Shown here: positions 44,307-51,756 of the stretch, one piece after another
Numbering within the stretch: the first letter of the stretch is position 1
Layout of the letters: every line of letters begins with the position of its first letter
Source: Phocaeicola faecicola
GTDB lineage: Bacteria; Bacteroidota; Bacteroidia; Bacteroidales; Bacteroidaceae
Reading direction: 5' to 3'
DNA: 64,000 bases
Assembly: GCF_013618865.1 (NCBI RefSeq)
Contig: NZ_JABSOE010000006.1
Location: forward strand, 1 to 64,000
Notes under the pieces: model-generated
The model's database searches: none
The model's input: the letters and a program-made list of their open reading frames with translations, nothing else
What the model was told of the DNA's origin: nothing
Made by a program: the position numbers and the translations under genes

Positions 44307-45137
44307 TCAGTCCTCCAGGATGTGCATGCTTTCCGGCGAATGGAAATGGTTGAGCGGACCGTGTCCGTGTCCGATGCACACATCCTTTCCGGTCAGGATG
44401 CCCTGATGGACATACTGTTTGGCTTTCTGCACGGCCTCCGGCAGCGGATGACCGAGTGCCAGATAGGTGGCAATGGCCGACGACAGGGTACAGCCGGTAC
44501 CGTGGGTGTTGCGGCTTTCCACCTTCCCGGCGGTGAAGAGATGGGGGTGCGCCTCGCCCCTGAGCTGGAGGACATCACACATTCCTCCTTCGGGCAGGTG
44601 TCCGCCTTTGATCAGTACGGCCTGGCAGGCATAGCGCTGCAGCAACTCAATGGCTGCAGCCTTCATGCCTTCTACGTCCGTTACCGGATAACCCAGCAAC
44701 ACCTCGGTCTCGCTCAGGTTGGGCGTAATCAGGGTAGCCAGGGGCATGAGCCGGGTAGTGATGGCAGCGATGGCCTCGTCTTCCACCAGCTTGCATCCGC
44801 TGGTAGACACCATCACGGGGTCGAAGACCACAAATTCGGGAGTATACCGCTGCAGGCAGTCGGCGATGACCTCCACGATGCGGGTATCGTTTACCATGCC
44901 GATTTTGACAGCCCGCGGACAGATATCGGTCATGACGGCCTCAATCTGGCCCTTTACGTATTCGGGCGGAACCGGATGAATGCCCGTGACTCCGCACGTA
45001 TTCTGTACGGTAATGGCTGTGATGGCACTGGCAGCATAGGCCCCCAGGGCCGAAATGGCCTTGATATCGGCCTGAATACCAGCTCCTCCGCTGCAGTCGG
45101 AACCGGCAATTGTCAGTATACAAGGGTAATGTTTCAT
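44307..45137 (-). CDS. thiD: Hydroxymethylpyrimidine (phosphate) kinase ThiD
   Basis: A 276-aa ribokinase-fold enzyme from ATG 45137. TIAGSDCSGGAGIQADIKA (9-27) forms the substrate site, LITPNLSETEVLLG the central motif, and the anion hole is THGTGCTLSSAIA near the C-terminus. It phosphorylates HMP to HMP-PP for thiamine synthesis. No TPP riboswitch-like leader was recognised and no other thi genes are adjacent, so it is probably the salvage copy. Confidence 0.93.
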   Translation of the reverse strand: MKHYPCILTIAGSDCSGGAGIQADIKAISALGAYAASAITAITVQNTCGVTGIHPVPPEYVKGQIEAVMTDICPRAVKIGMVNDTRIVEVIADCLQRYTPEFVVFDPVMVSTSGCKLVEDEAIAAITTRLMPLATLITPNLSETEVLLGYPVTDVEGMKAAAIELLQRYACQAVLIKGGHLPEGGMCDVLQLRGEAHPHLFTAGKVESRNTHGTGCTLSSAIATYLALGHPLPEAVQKAKQYVHQGILTGKDVCIGHGHGPLNHFHSPESMHILED

Positions 45138-45161
45138 GGTCGCTAAGTAATGTTTCCTGCA

Positions 45162-45169
45162 CAAAGATA
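45162..45169 (-). promoter_or_regulatory. Candidate -7 box for thiD
   Basis: The minus strand reads TATCTTTG, 24 nt before the start codon. Confidence 0.5.
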
Positions 45170-45294
45170 AGATTTCCGTCTGTCTGATTGACTTCGGGAG
45201 GGATAAAAAAACGTTCCGGTACCCGCTTTCCGTTTCCGGTTGAGTTAAAATAGAGAATTAAGTTCTTTTCTTCGTTTGCATATAAATATTTTGT

Positions 45295-45302
45295 TATATT
45301 TG
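45295..45302 (+). promoter_or_regulatory. Candidate -7 box for manC
   Basis: TATATTTG lies 22 nt before the ATG at 45325. A TTTG at 45275-45278 gives 16 bp spacing, shorter than usual. Confidence 0.5.
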
Positions 45303-45324
45303 CATAAATGTAAATAAATGCAAC

Positions 45325-46389
45325 ATGAATATAAATAATAATCACGTAGTTGTCATGGCTGGAGGAATAGGCAGTCGGTTTTGGCCGATGAGTACCTCTG
45401 AAAATCCTAAACAGTTCATTGATGTGCTGGGATGCGGGAAAACTTTGCTGCAATTGACAGTGGACCGTTTCCGTGGGGTATGCCCTCCCGAGAATCTTTG
45501 GATTGTGACCTCCAGACGTTATGCGGATATTGTAAAGGAGCAATTGCCTGAAATTGCTGAAGACCATATACTTCTGGAACCGTGTCGCAGAAACACGGCT
45601 CCGTGCATCGCTTATGTAAGCTGGAAAATCAAGAAACTCAATCCGAAAGCGAATATCGTAGTCACTCCGAGCGACCACATCGTGATGGATGTCCCGGAGT
45701 TTGTACGTGTCATCAATTCGACATTGAAGTTTACTGCCGATTCGGATGCCATCGTCACTCTGGGTATGAAGACTACCCGTCCGGAAACCGGATACGGGTA
45801 CATCGAAGCCGACCTGTCCATGGCCTGTCCGTCGAATCATGAGATTTACCGTGTAGATGCCTTTAAGGAAAAACCGGATCTGGAGACGGCCCGCCGCTAC
45901 ATCCAGCGGAAGAATTACTTCTGGAATGCAGGTATTTTCATCTGGAATGTCTCTACGGTCATCAATGCCCTGAGGGTTTACCAGCCGGGTATTGCGGAGG
46001 TATTCGAACGGATGATGCCTTATTACTTCACCGACCAGGAGCAGCAGATGGTGGATGAGCTTTTCCCGACGTGCGAGAGCATCTCCATCGACTATGCGGT
46101 GATGGAAAAGGCGGAGGAAATCTATGTGTTCCCGGCTTCGTTCGGATGGAGCGACCTGGGTACCTGGGGATCGCTGCATGAAAATTCGCGCAGGGATTCT
46201 CATGACAATGTCTGCATCGGCAATGACATCAAGGTGTACGAGACCCGCAACTGTGTGATTCACACTACCCAGGAAAAGAAGGTGGTGGTACAGGGACTGG
46301 ACGGATACATCGTTGCCGAGAAAGACAATACCTTGCTGATATGCCGCCTGTCGGAAGAACAGCGCATCCGGGAGTTCTCGGAAGACTGA
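45325..46389 (+). CDS. manC: Mannose-1-phosphate guanylyltransferase
   Basis: A 354-aa GT-A nucleotidyltransferase making GDP-mannose from mannose-1-P and GTP. The signature AGGIGSRFWPMS (12-23) with ENPKQF is complete, FKEKPD and YFWNAGIFIWN are typical. The length corresponds to the pyrophosphorylase domain without the isomerase domain of bifunctional enzymes. GDP-mannose feeds GDP-fucose, glycoprotein and capsule synthesis. A terminator follows at 46429-46475. Confidence 0.93.
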   Translation: MNINNNHVVVMAGGIGSRFWPMSTSENPKQFIDVLGCGKTLLQLTVDRFRGVCPPENLWIVTSRRYADIVKEQLPEIAEDHILLEPCRRNTAPCIAYVSWKIKKLNPKANIVVTPSDHIVMDVPEFVRVINSTLKFTADSDAIVTLGMKTTRPETGYGYIEADLSMACPSNHEIYRVDAFKEKPDLETARRYIQRKNYFWNAGIFIWNVSTVINALRVYQPGIAEVFERMMPYYFTDQEQQMVDELFPTCESISIDYAVMEKAEEIYVFPASFGWSDLGTWGSLHENSRRDSHDNVCIGNDIKVYETRNCVIHTTQEKKVVVQGLDGYIVAEKDNTLLICRLSEEQRIREFSED

Positions 46390-46428
46390 TCAGGAATGGG
46401 ATAGACATCAATGGAGGATATATATAAG

Positions 46429-46475
46429 AAGCGTCCGGAAGAACTGTTTGAAAGGTTCTTCCGGACGTTTCTTAT
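46429..46475 (+). terminator. Terminator of manC
   Basis: A 16-bp stem (46429-46444 with 46455-46470, GTCCGGAAGAAC core) around a 10-nt loop, followed by CTTATT. It may also serve the convergent TPR gene. Confidence 0.7.
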
Positions 46476-46541
46476 TGTGTATGTCTCTCAGTCAGGCTTC
46501 CGTCATCCGTAACGGATGCTTCCTGGGGGATGGCCGGACAC

Positions 46542-48017
46542 TTATTTTCCGCTTTCCTTGGGCAGGTAGGGAGAAGGGTCCAGCTCTCCGGACTGAATCT
46601 GCCGGGCAATGTCGTTGGCCAGAGTGAAGAACTCCGGATCGGGCATGGTCTGCTCCACGAAGACACGCTCGTTCTCGTCCAGGACTTCCGGACAGTAGAC
46701 GGTACCCCTTACCAGATAAGTAAAGGTTTCCTGCGGCTGCTGGAGCAGGAAATAGCAATAAGCCATAAAGTAATAATTCCGTTGCATGATTTCGGGAAAC
46801 TGTCTTTCCAGTTCCAGGAACGAATCCAGTGTCTCCAGGATGTAGTTGCTCCGCAGATAAGCAATGCCGATGATTTCCAGCGTCTCTCCTTCGCTGTAAT
46901 AGGCATACTGCAAGGCCTTCTGAAAAGCCTGTTGCGCATCCTCCAGCCGCAACTGTTGCAGAAAATACTCTCCCTGCGCCAGATACAGTCCGCTGTGGCA
47001 GGCATCGTATGAGAACCCCGTTTCCAGATCCTTCCGGCATTCCTCCATCCGCTGCAGATGCAGGTTGGCCAGTGCCCGTTTGTGATAGAGATCGGCTATC
47101 TCCTCCTTCCTCAGCGAAGGAGTCTGCAGCAGCAGGTCGCAGTATTCCAGCACCTGAGGGAAATCCTGCAGCATGAAATGATGCATCAGTATCAGCGACT
47201 GGATGTATGTCTTGTCGGCAGCCTCTTCTTCGATGTGCTTCAGGCAGCGGAATCCCTCTTCCGTCTGTCCGTTGATGAACATGCAGTGACTTTTCAGTTC
47301 CCAGTTGGTCAGGTCCCTGTCATCGATGGCCATGGCAAAATCCATGGCTTCCATTGCCTTTTCCATGTTCATGGTCCGGATGTAACACTTGATCAGGTTC
47401 TGCCACAAGTCAAGATTGTACGGATTCTCGTCCAGGATACGGTTGTACAGGGAAGCAGCCTTCTCCATGTCTCCCGACGAGAAATAATAGGAAGCCAGCA
47501 TCTCCAGTACGTCCGGACTGTCGGGCTTCTCCCGGTACGCTTTTTTGAGCCATCGGGCAGCCGTATGCAGTTCCTGTGCATCCATGTAGACCTGTGCAAT
47601 GTCCAGCATGACATCCGTCTCCGGATTTTCCTGAAACAGTCCTTCGAGCAAGGCCTGTGCTTCCTCGCTTTCACCTTTGGCCAGCAACAGTTCGGCCTTC
47701 ATCAGCTGTACCTCATAGTCGGAGGAATCGGGGAGGGAGGCAATCAGCCATTCCGCCTCTTTCAGCTTGCCCGACAGAATCAGGTTTCTGCCCTTGAAAA
47801 CCAGCAGGTCCAGGTTGTCCGGATGCAGTTCCAGTCCGTACTCAATGACCTTTTCCGAATTGAATACGTCGTTGCGGCCGGCATAATACTCGGCCAGCAG
47901 GGTCAGCTCTTCACTTTCGAAATACGCTTTCCGGTTTTCCCTGATCATTTCTTCATACTGCCGGAGGGTCTGTTTGAACTCAGGTTTGTCGAATGCAGAA
48001 GACATGTCATTTCTCAT
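46542..48017 (-). CDS. Cytoplasmic TPR-repeat protein
   Basis: A 491-aa alpha-helical protein with about ten TPR-like units, for example VIEYGLELHPDNLDLLVFKG, LYNRILDENPYNLDLWQNL and AFQKALQYAYYSEGETLEI. No signal peptide or lipobox is visible, so it is probably cytoplasmic. Start at 48017 (MRNDMSSAFDK) or at Met5. The acidic composition and regular repeats point to a protein-binding scaffold; partners are unknown. It lies downstream of glnS on the same strand with an intervening hairpin. Confidence 0.8.
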   Translation of the reverse strand: MRNDMSSAFDKPEFKQTLRQYEEMIRENRKAYFESEELTLLAEYYAGRNDVFNSEKVIEYGLELHPDNLDLLVFKGRNLILSGKLKEAEWLIASLPDSSDYEVQLMKAELLLAKGESEEAQALLEGLFQENPETDVMLDIAQVYMDAQELHTAARWLKKAYREKPDSPDVLEMLASYYFSSGDMEKAASLYNRILDENPYNLDLWQNLIKCYIRTMNMEKAMEAMDFAMAIDDRDLTNWELKSHCMFINGQTEEGFRCLKHIEEEAADKTYIQSLILMHHFMLQDFPQVLEYCDLLLQTPSLRKEEIADLYHKRALANLHLQRMEECRKDLETGFSYDACHSGLYLAQGEYFLQQLRLEDAQQAFQKALQYAYYSEGETLEIIGIAYLRSNYILETLDSFLELERQFPEIMQRNYYFMAYCYFLLQQPQETFTYLVRGTVYCPEVLDENERVFVEQTMPDPEFFTLANDIARQIQSGELDPSPYLPKESGK

Positions 48018-48063
48018 TACTGCTTGGTGGAATAAAAAATTGATGCAATTTCTAGTTTAGATA

Positions 48064-48099
48064 GATATTGCCACCTGCGGTGAGGCAAGTGGCAATATC
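48064..48099 (-). terminator. Hairpin downstream of glnS
   Basis: GATATTGCCAC (48064-48074) pairs with GTGGCAATATC (48089-48099). Only weak T content follows on the minus strand, so it may be a stem that stabilises the glnS 3' end instead of a full terminator. Confidence 0.5.
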
Positions 48100-48134
48100 A
48101 GGGCCTGTGAGAGCCGGTATCCGGTGTGTGCCGG

Positions 48135-49874
48135 TTATTTGTTGATCTTGCTCCAGGTATCCTTCAGAGATACGGTACGGTTGAATACCAGATGGTCTGG
48201 AGTACTGTCCTTGTCGACATTGAAGTAGCCGATGCGCTGGAACTGCAGGTAATCGAGCGGTTTGGCTTCCTGCAGGAACTTCTCTACGTAGCAGTTGCTC
48301 AGTACCTTCAGAGAGTCGGGATTGATCATTTCCTGCATAGCCTCGAGCGGTGAACAGTTCTTGGCTTCACGGATAGCAGCCATCTCATCGCGCGGATTTT
48401 CCACCTTCCACAGACGGTCGTACAGACGTACTTCTGCCGGGAGACAGTGGTCGCAGCTTACCCAGTGCAGGGTACCCTTCACCTTGCGGTTGGCTTCCGG
48501 CATACCGCTCTTGGTATTCGGATCGTATTCGGCATATACTTCCACTACTTTTCCGTTCTCGTCTTTCTTGCATCCGGTACATTTTACAATGTAGGCATTC
48601 TTCAGACGCACTTCCTGTCCCGGAGTCATGCGGAAGAATTTCTTCGGAGCCTCTTCCATGAAGTCGTCGCGTTCCATCCACAGCTCACGGCTGAACTCGA
48701 TGGTGTGAGTACCTGAGTTCGGATCTTCCGGATTGTTGATGGCTTCCATTTCTTCCACCTTTCCTTCCGGATAGTTGGTCAGAATCAGTTTCACCGGATC
48801 CAGTACGGCAGAAACACGGGTAGCACGTGCGTTCAGGTCTTCACGTACCGCACTTTCGAGCAGGGCGAAGTCGTTGAGCGCATCGTAAGTGGTATATCCG
48901 ATTTTGTCCACGAACTTGCGGATAGACTCCGGTGAGTATCCACGACGGCGGAAACCGCAGAGGGTCGGCATTCGAGGGTCATCCCAGCCGTTTACCAGTC
49001 CTTCTTTCACCAGAGTCAGCAGGTTACGCTTACTCATCAGCGTATAGCTCAGGTTCAGCTTGTTGAACTCATACTGGTGAGGACGGTTGTCGTCGAGGTC
49101 CTTGCCTTCTTTCACCCAGTCGACGAACAGGTCGTACAACGGACGGTGCACCACAAACTCCAGGGTACAGAGTGAATGGGTTACGCCTTCGAAATAGTCG
49201 CTCTGACCGTGTGCAAAGTCGTACATCGGATAAGCCTTCCATTTGTCGCCTGTACGGTGATGAGGAGTCTTTACCACACGGTACATGATCGGGTCACGGA
49301 AGTGCATGTTCGGGTTGGCCATATCGATTTTGGCACGGAGTACCATCTTTCCTTCTTCGATTTCTCCGCTGTTCATCTTTTCGAACAGGGCCAGACTCTC
49401 CTCAATCGGACGGTTGCGGTAAGGACTTTCCGTTCCCGGCTGGGTAGGAGTACCTTTCTGTGCCGCAATCTCTTCAGAAGTCTGTTCGTCTACATAAGCC
49501 TTGCCTTCCTTGATCAGACGGATGGCAAAGTCCCACAACTGCTGGAAATAGTCGGAAGCATAATATTCATTTCCCCACTGGTATCCCAGCCACTGTATAT
49601 CTTCTTTAATCGCTTCTACGTATTCTACATCTTCCTTGGTAGGATTGGTGTCATCGAAACGAAGGTTGCATACACCTCCATAACGCTGTGCAATACCGAA
49701 GTCCATGCAGATGGCCTTGGCATGACCGATATGCAGATATCCGTTTGGCTCTGGCGGGAAACGGGTCTGTATTCTGCCGCCGTTCTTTCCTTCTTTTAGA
49801 TCTTTTTCTACAATTTGTTCTATGAAGTTCAAGCTTTTCTTTTCTGAACTTTCAGTTGTATTCATTTCAGTCAT
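48135..49874 (-). CDS. glnS: Glutaminyl-tRNA synthetase
   Basis: A 579-aa class I synthetase. The HIGH motif is at 48-51 (NGYLHIGHAKA), and the KMSKS equivalent is LMSKRNL. QTRFPPEPNG and RFDDTNPTKED are characteristic of GlnRS; the C-terminal two beta-barrels recognise the anticodon. It charges tRNA-Gln directly, so the organism need not use the GatCAB route for glutamine. The start may be Met1 or Met4. A -7 box lies at 49905-49912. Confidence 0.96.
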   Translation of the reverse strand: MTEMNTTESSEKKSLNFIEQIVEKDLKEGKNGGRIQTRFPPEPNGYLHIGHAKAICMDFGIAQRYGGVCNLRFDDTNPTKEDVEYVEAIKEDIQWLGYQWGNEYYASDYFQQLWDFAIRLIKEGKAYVDEQTSEEIAAQKGTPTQPGTESPYRNRPIEESLALFEKMNSGEIEEGKMVLRAKIDMANPNMHFRDPIMYRVVKTPHHRTGDKWKAYPMYDFAHGQSDYFEGVTHSLCTLEFVVHRPLYDLFVDWVKEGKDLDDNRPHQYEFNKLNLSYTLMSKRNLLTLVKEGLVNGWDDPRMPTLCGFRRRGYSPESIRKFVDKIGYTTYDALNDFALLESAVREDLNARATRVSAVLDPVKLILTNYPEGKVEEMEAINNPEDPNSGTHTIEFSRELWMERDDFMEEAPKKFFRMTPGQEVRLKNAYIVKCTGCKKDENGKVVEVYAEYDPNTKSGMPEANRKVKGTLHWVSCDHCLPAEVRLYDRLWKVENPRDEMAAIREAKNCSPLEAMQEMINPDSLKVLSNCYVEKFLQEAKPLDYLQFQRIGYFNVDKDSTPDHLVFNRTVSLKDTWSKINK

Positions 49875-49904
49875 AGCGTTTCTTTATATTACACTTAATT
49901 CTGC

Positions 49905-49912
49905 AAATTTAA
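49905..49912 (-). promoter_or_regulatory. Candidate -7 box for glnS
   Basis: The minus strand reads TAAATTTG, 30 nt before the start codon. Confidence 0.5.
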
Positions 49913-49974
49913 TGATTCTTTCCTGAACTACCTATAAAAAGGAAGTGATACTGTTGTGTTTTTGAAAAAAATAC

Positions 49975-50024
49975 TATCTTTGTCTTACCGTAGGGTGCGG
50001 CCAGACGTGAACAGGCCCTTTTTT
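49975..50024 (+). other. Short promoter/hairpin unit in intergenic region
   Basis: TATCTTTG (49975-49982) is followed within about 40 nt by a GC-rich segment with GGCC on both sides of an 11-nt loop and then a T6 run. It may encode a very short RNA or be a remnant. No open frame is present. Confidence 0.35.
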
Positions 50025-50075
50025 GAAAGAAAAAGAAGAAAAAAATAAAAACATGTTTAACGACATAGTTTTTTA

Positions 50076-50107
50076 TTTGCCTACCTCAAAAAAAGCCTGC
50101 ATCTTTG
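50076..50107 (+). promoter_or_regulatory. Promoter of intergenic sRNA candidate
   Basis: TTTG (50076-50079) and CATCTTTG (50100-50107) are separated by 20 bp. Only the first base of the -7 box departs from TAnnTTTG. Confidence 0.55.
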
Positions 50108-50112
50108 CGGTG

Positions 50113-50201
50113 TTATCCTGAAAACAATCTTTTTACCTTAAAAAAAAACTAATACCTATTGAAAACTTAAAAAAGGCTCTTTGTGAAAAGCGCCTTTTTT
50201 T
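50113..50201 (+). ncRNA. Intergenic sRNA candidate (~90 nt)
   Basis: A promoter with correct spacing at 50076-50107 and a terminator at 50169-50201 define a putative transcript of about 90 nt. It is A-rich with no convincing open frame. The element does not lead into the next gene, which starts 285 nt later and has its own -7 box. No known RNA family was recognised. Confidence 0.45.
50169..50201 (+). terminator. Terminator of intergenic sRNA candidate
   Basis: AAAAAAGGC (50169-50177) pairs with GCCTTTTTT (50192-50200) in the intergenic region, followed by further T. Confidence 0.75.
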
Positions 50202-50386
50202 ATTTTATAGCCTCTGTATCCCGAAAGCCGCCAGTGCAGGAGGTATTCCACCGGTTTCCGCGGTTTTTCTGATTTGTTTCCAAGGGAGATTTTCTTTTTC
50301 TTTATGTAGGATTTTCCGAAGGGGGAAGTCGGGGCGGGGTGTACCCGTATGTAGCGGTGTGGACCGTAAGGTGAAGGTGGAAGTAT

Positions 50387-50419
50387 TAACCTAAAGATAA
50401 CTTAGTGATAACCTAAATT
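50387..50419 (+). promoter_or_regulatory. Three 11-bp direct repeats, likely operator
   Basis: TAACCTAAAGA, TAACTTAGTGA and TAACCTAAATT follow each other without spacing (50387, 50398, 50409). The array ends 15 bp before the -7 box of the TraB gene and covers its -33 region. One-turn spacing is what a multimeric regulator would recognise. Confidence 0.55.
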
Positions 50420-50434
50420 CTGCTTTCCTGTACT

Positions 50435-50442
50435 TACCTTTG
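50435..50442 (+). promoter_or_regulatory. Candidate -7 box for TraB/GumN gene
   Basis: TACCTTTG matches TAnnTTTG, 43 nt before the ATG at 50486. Confidence 0.5.
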
Positions 50443-50485
50443 CACTATCAGAAAACCTTTGAATGAAGTCTCACTAAAATAAAAA

Positions 50486-51379
50486 ATGAACACGATGAAA
50501 AAGACATTGGCAATTGTGGTGCTGCTCTGCATCACCCTCGGCGCTCAGGCGCAACTGTTATGGAAGGTATCCGGCAACGGACTTGACCGTCCTTCGTACG
50601 TATTTGGAACCCATCATCTGGCACCTCTCAGCATCAAGGACAGCATCGCTAGTCTGCAGCAGGTCATCGACCGGACGGAACAGGTATATGGTGAAATCAT
50701 CATGGGAGATTCCATCAGTCCGGAAGCAGTCATGGTGATGCAGCGGGCCATGACACTTCCCGCCGATACTACCCTGAAAAGTCTTTATACACAGGCGGAA
50801 TATGATACTCTGGCCGCTGTGGTGAAGAATTACATGGGGGTAAATCTTGCCATGTTGGATAAAGTGAAACCGGCTGCCATTACGGCACAGCTGTCGGTGG
50901 TACTGGCCATGAGGTCGTTGAAGGGATTTAATCCGCAGGAGCAGCTTGATACCTGGTTTCAGGCCCAGGCACGGCGGGCAGGAAAGAAGGTGGGTAGCCT
51001 GGAAACCATTGATATGCAGGCCGATCTTCTCTACCAGTCGCAGAGCCTGGCACGGCAGGCAAGTTTGCTGTACTGTGCGGCTACACACATCGGACAGGGA
51101 ATCGATCAGGCTGTCCGCATGAACCGGGCCTATATGGCACAGGACCTGGATGGGCTTTTGGCCGTGATGGAAGAACAGGCGGACGATGTCTGTGACAATA
51201 CTCCGGAAGAGATTGATGCCCTTGTCTATCACCGCAATGAGAACTGGAGCCGTCAGTTGCCGGAAATCATGAAACAGTCACCCACCCTGTTTGTCGTGGG
51301 TGCCGGACATCTGCCCGGTACGCGGGGACTGCTGAAACTGCTTCAGCAACAGGGATATACGGTGGAAGCCATGAAGTAG
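50486..51379 (+). CDS. TraB/GumN-family secreted protein
   Basis: A 297-aa protein with a signal peptide (LAIVVLLCITLGAQAQ). LLWKVSGNGLDRPSYVFGTHH and the C-terminal LFVVGAGHLPGTRGLLKLL are the defining TraB/GumN motifs with conserved Gly-Thr-His and Gly-His. The family is probably a metal-dependent peptidase or similar hydrolase (Tiki-like fold). Start at 50486 or at Met4 (50495). Its promoter carries an unusual triple repeat, suggesting regulated expression. Confidence 0.88.
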   Translation: MNTMKKTLAIVVLLCITLGAQAQLLWKVSGNGLDRPSYVFGTHHLAPLSIKDSIASLQQVIDRTEQVYGEIIMGDSISPEAVMVMQRAMTLPADTTLKSLYTQAEYDTLAAVVKNYMGVNLAMLDKVKPAAITAQLSVVLAMRSLKGFNPQEQLDTWFQAQARRAGKKVGSLETIDMQADLLYQSQSLARQASLLYCAATHIGQGIDQAVRMNRAYMAQDLDGLLAVMEEQADDVCDNTPEEIDALVYHRNENWSRQLPEIMKQSPTLFVVGAGHLPGTRGLLKLLQQQGYTVEAMK

Positions 51380-51426
51380 GTTGTCTGGCCGGCGCTCACT
51401 CTTTGTTCATAAGATAAGCCACGGCT

Positions 51427-51554
51427 GCATAAAATCCCGGTGATACGGCTTTGCAACTTCCCGGTGATGCCGCTTTGCAGTTCCCTGCTGATACGGCTTT
51501 GCACCTCCCTGCTGATTCAGTTCTGCACCTTCCTGCGGATACGGTTCTGCAAAG
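51427..51554 (+). repeat. Degenerate 24-bp tandem repeat, about five units
   Basis: Units of 24 bp (one of 23) such as TCCCGGTGATACGGCTTTGC recur from 51427 to 51554 between the TraB gene and rarA. On the plus strand they encode an octapeptide LPADTxLH; on the minus strand they give a Cys every eight residues. Neither frame is a convincing gene. The copies differ by a few bases. Confidence 0.8.
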
Positions 51555-51581
51555 CCTTAAGAATAAAACTACGTTTTCTTT

Positions 51582-51613
51582 TTTGTCTCTGCCCTCACTT
51601 TTCACTATCTTTG
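51582..51613 (+). promoter_or_regulatory. Consensus promoter of rarA, with a decayed copy downstream
   Basis: TTTG (51582-51585) and TATCTTTG (51606-51613), 20 bp apart, fit the consensus exactly. An imperfect copy of the whole block lies 91 bp downstream (TTTG at 51673-51676, TGTCTTCG at 51697-51704), where the -7 box is damaged. Confidence 0.7.
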
Positions 51614-51756
51614 CTTACGCGAAGACAGGAGGCGGCTCGGCAAGGCCAAAAACTGAAAACGTGGTTTTTCTTTTTGTCTCTGCTCTCGCTTTTCACTGTC
51701 TTCGAATTCATGAAAATCTTACTTGTTACCGAATTGGTAATTTATTATTTGAGAAT

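Noticed and set aside
44941-46263. 440-codon minus-strand frame opposite manC
   Set aside because: Antisense shadow of manC and of thiD upstream region, without family features.
51396-51605. 69-codon minus-strand frame with Cys at every eighth residue
   Set aside because: Created by the 24-bp repeat; no promoter or similarity on that strand. Not excluded, but unsupported.
51451-51756. N-terminal extension of rarA through the tandem repeat
   Set aside because: A consensus promoter lies inside it at 51582-51613 and the family N-terminus begins at 51757.
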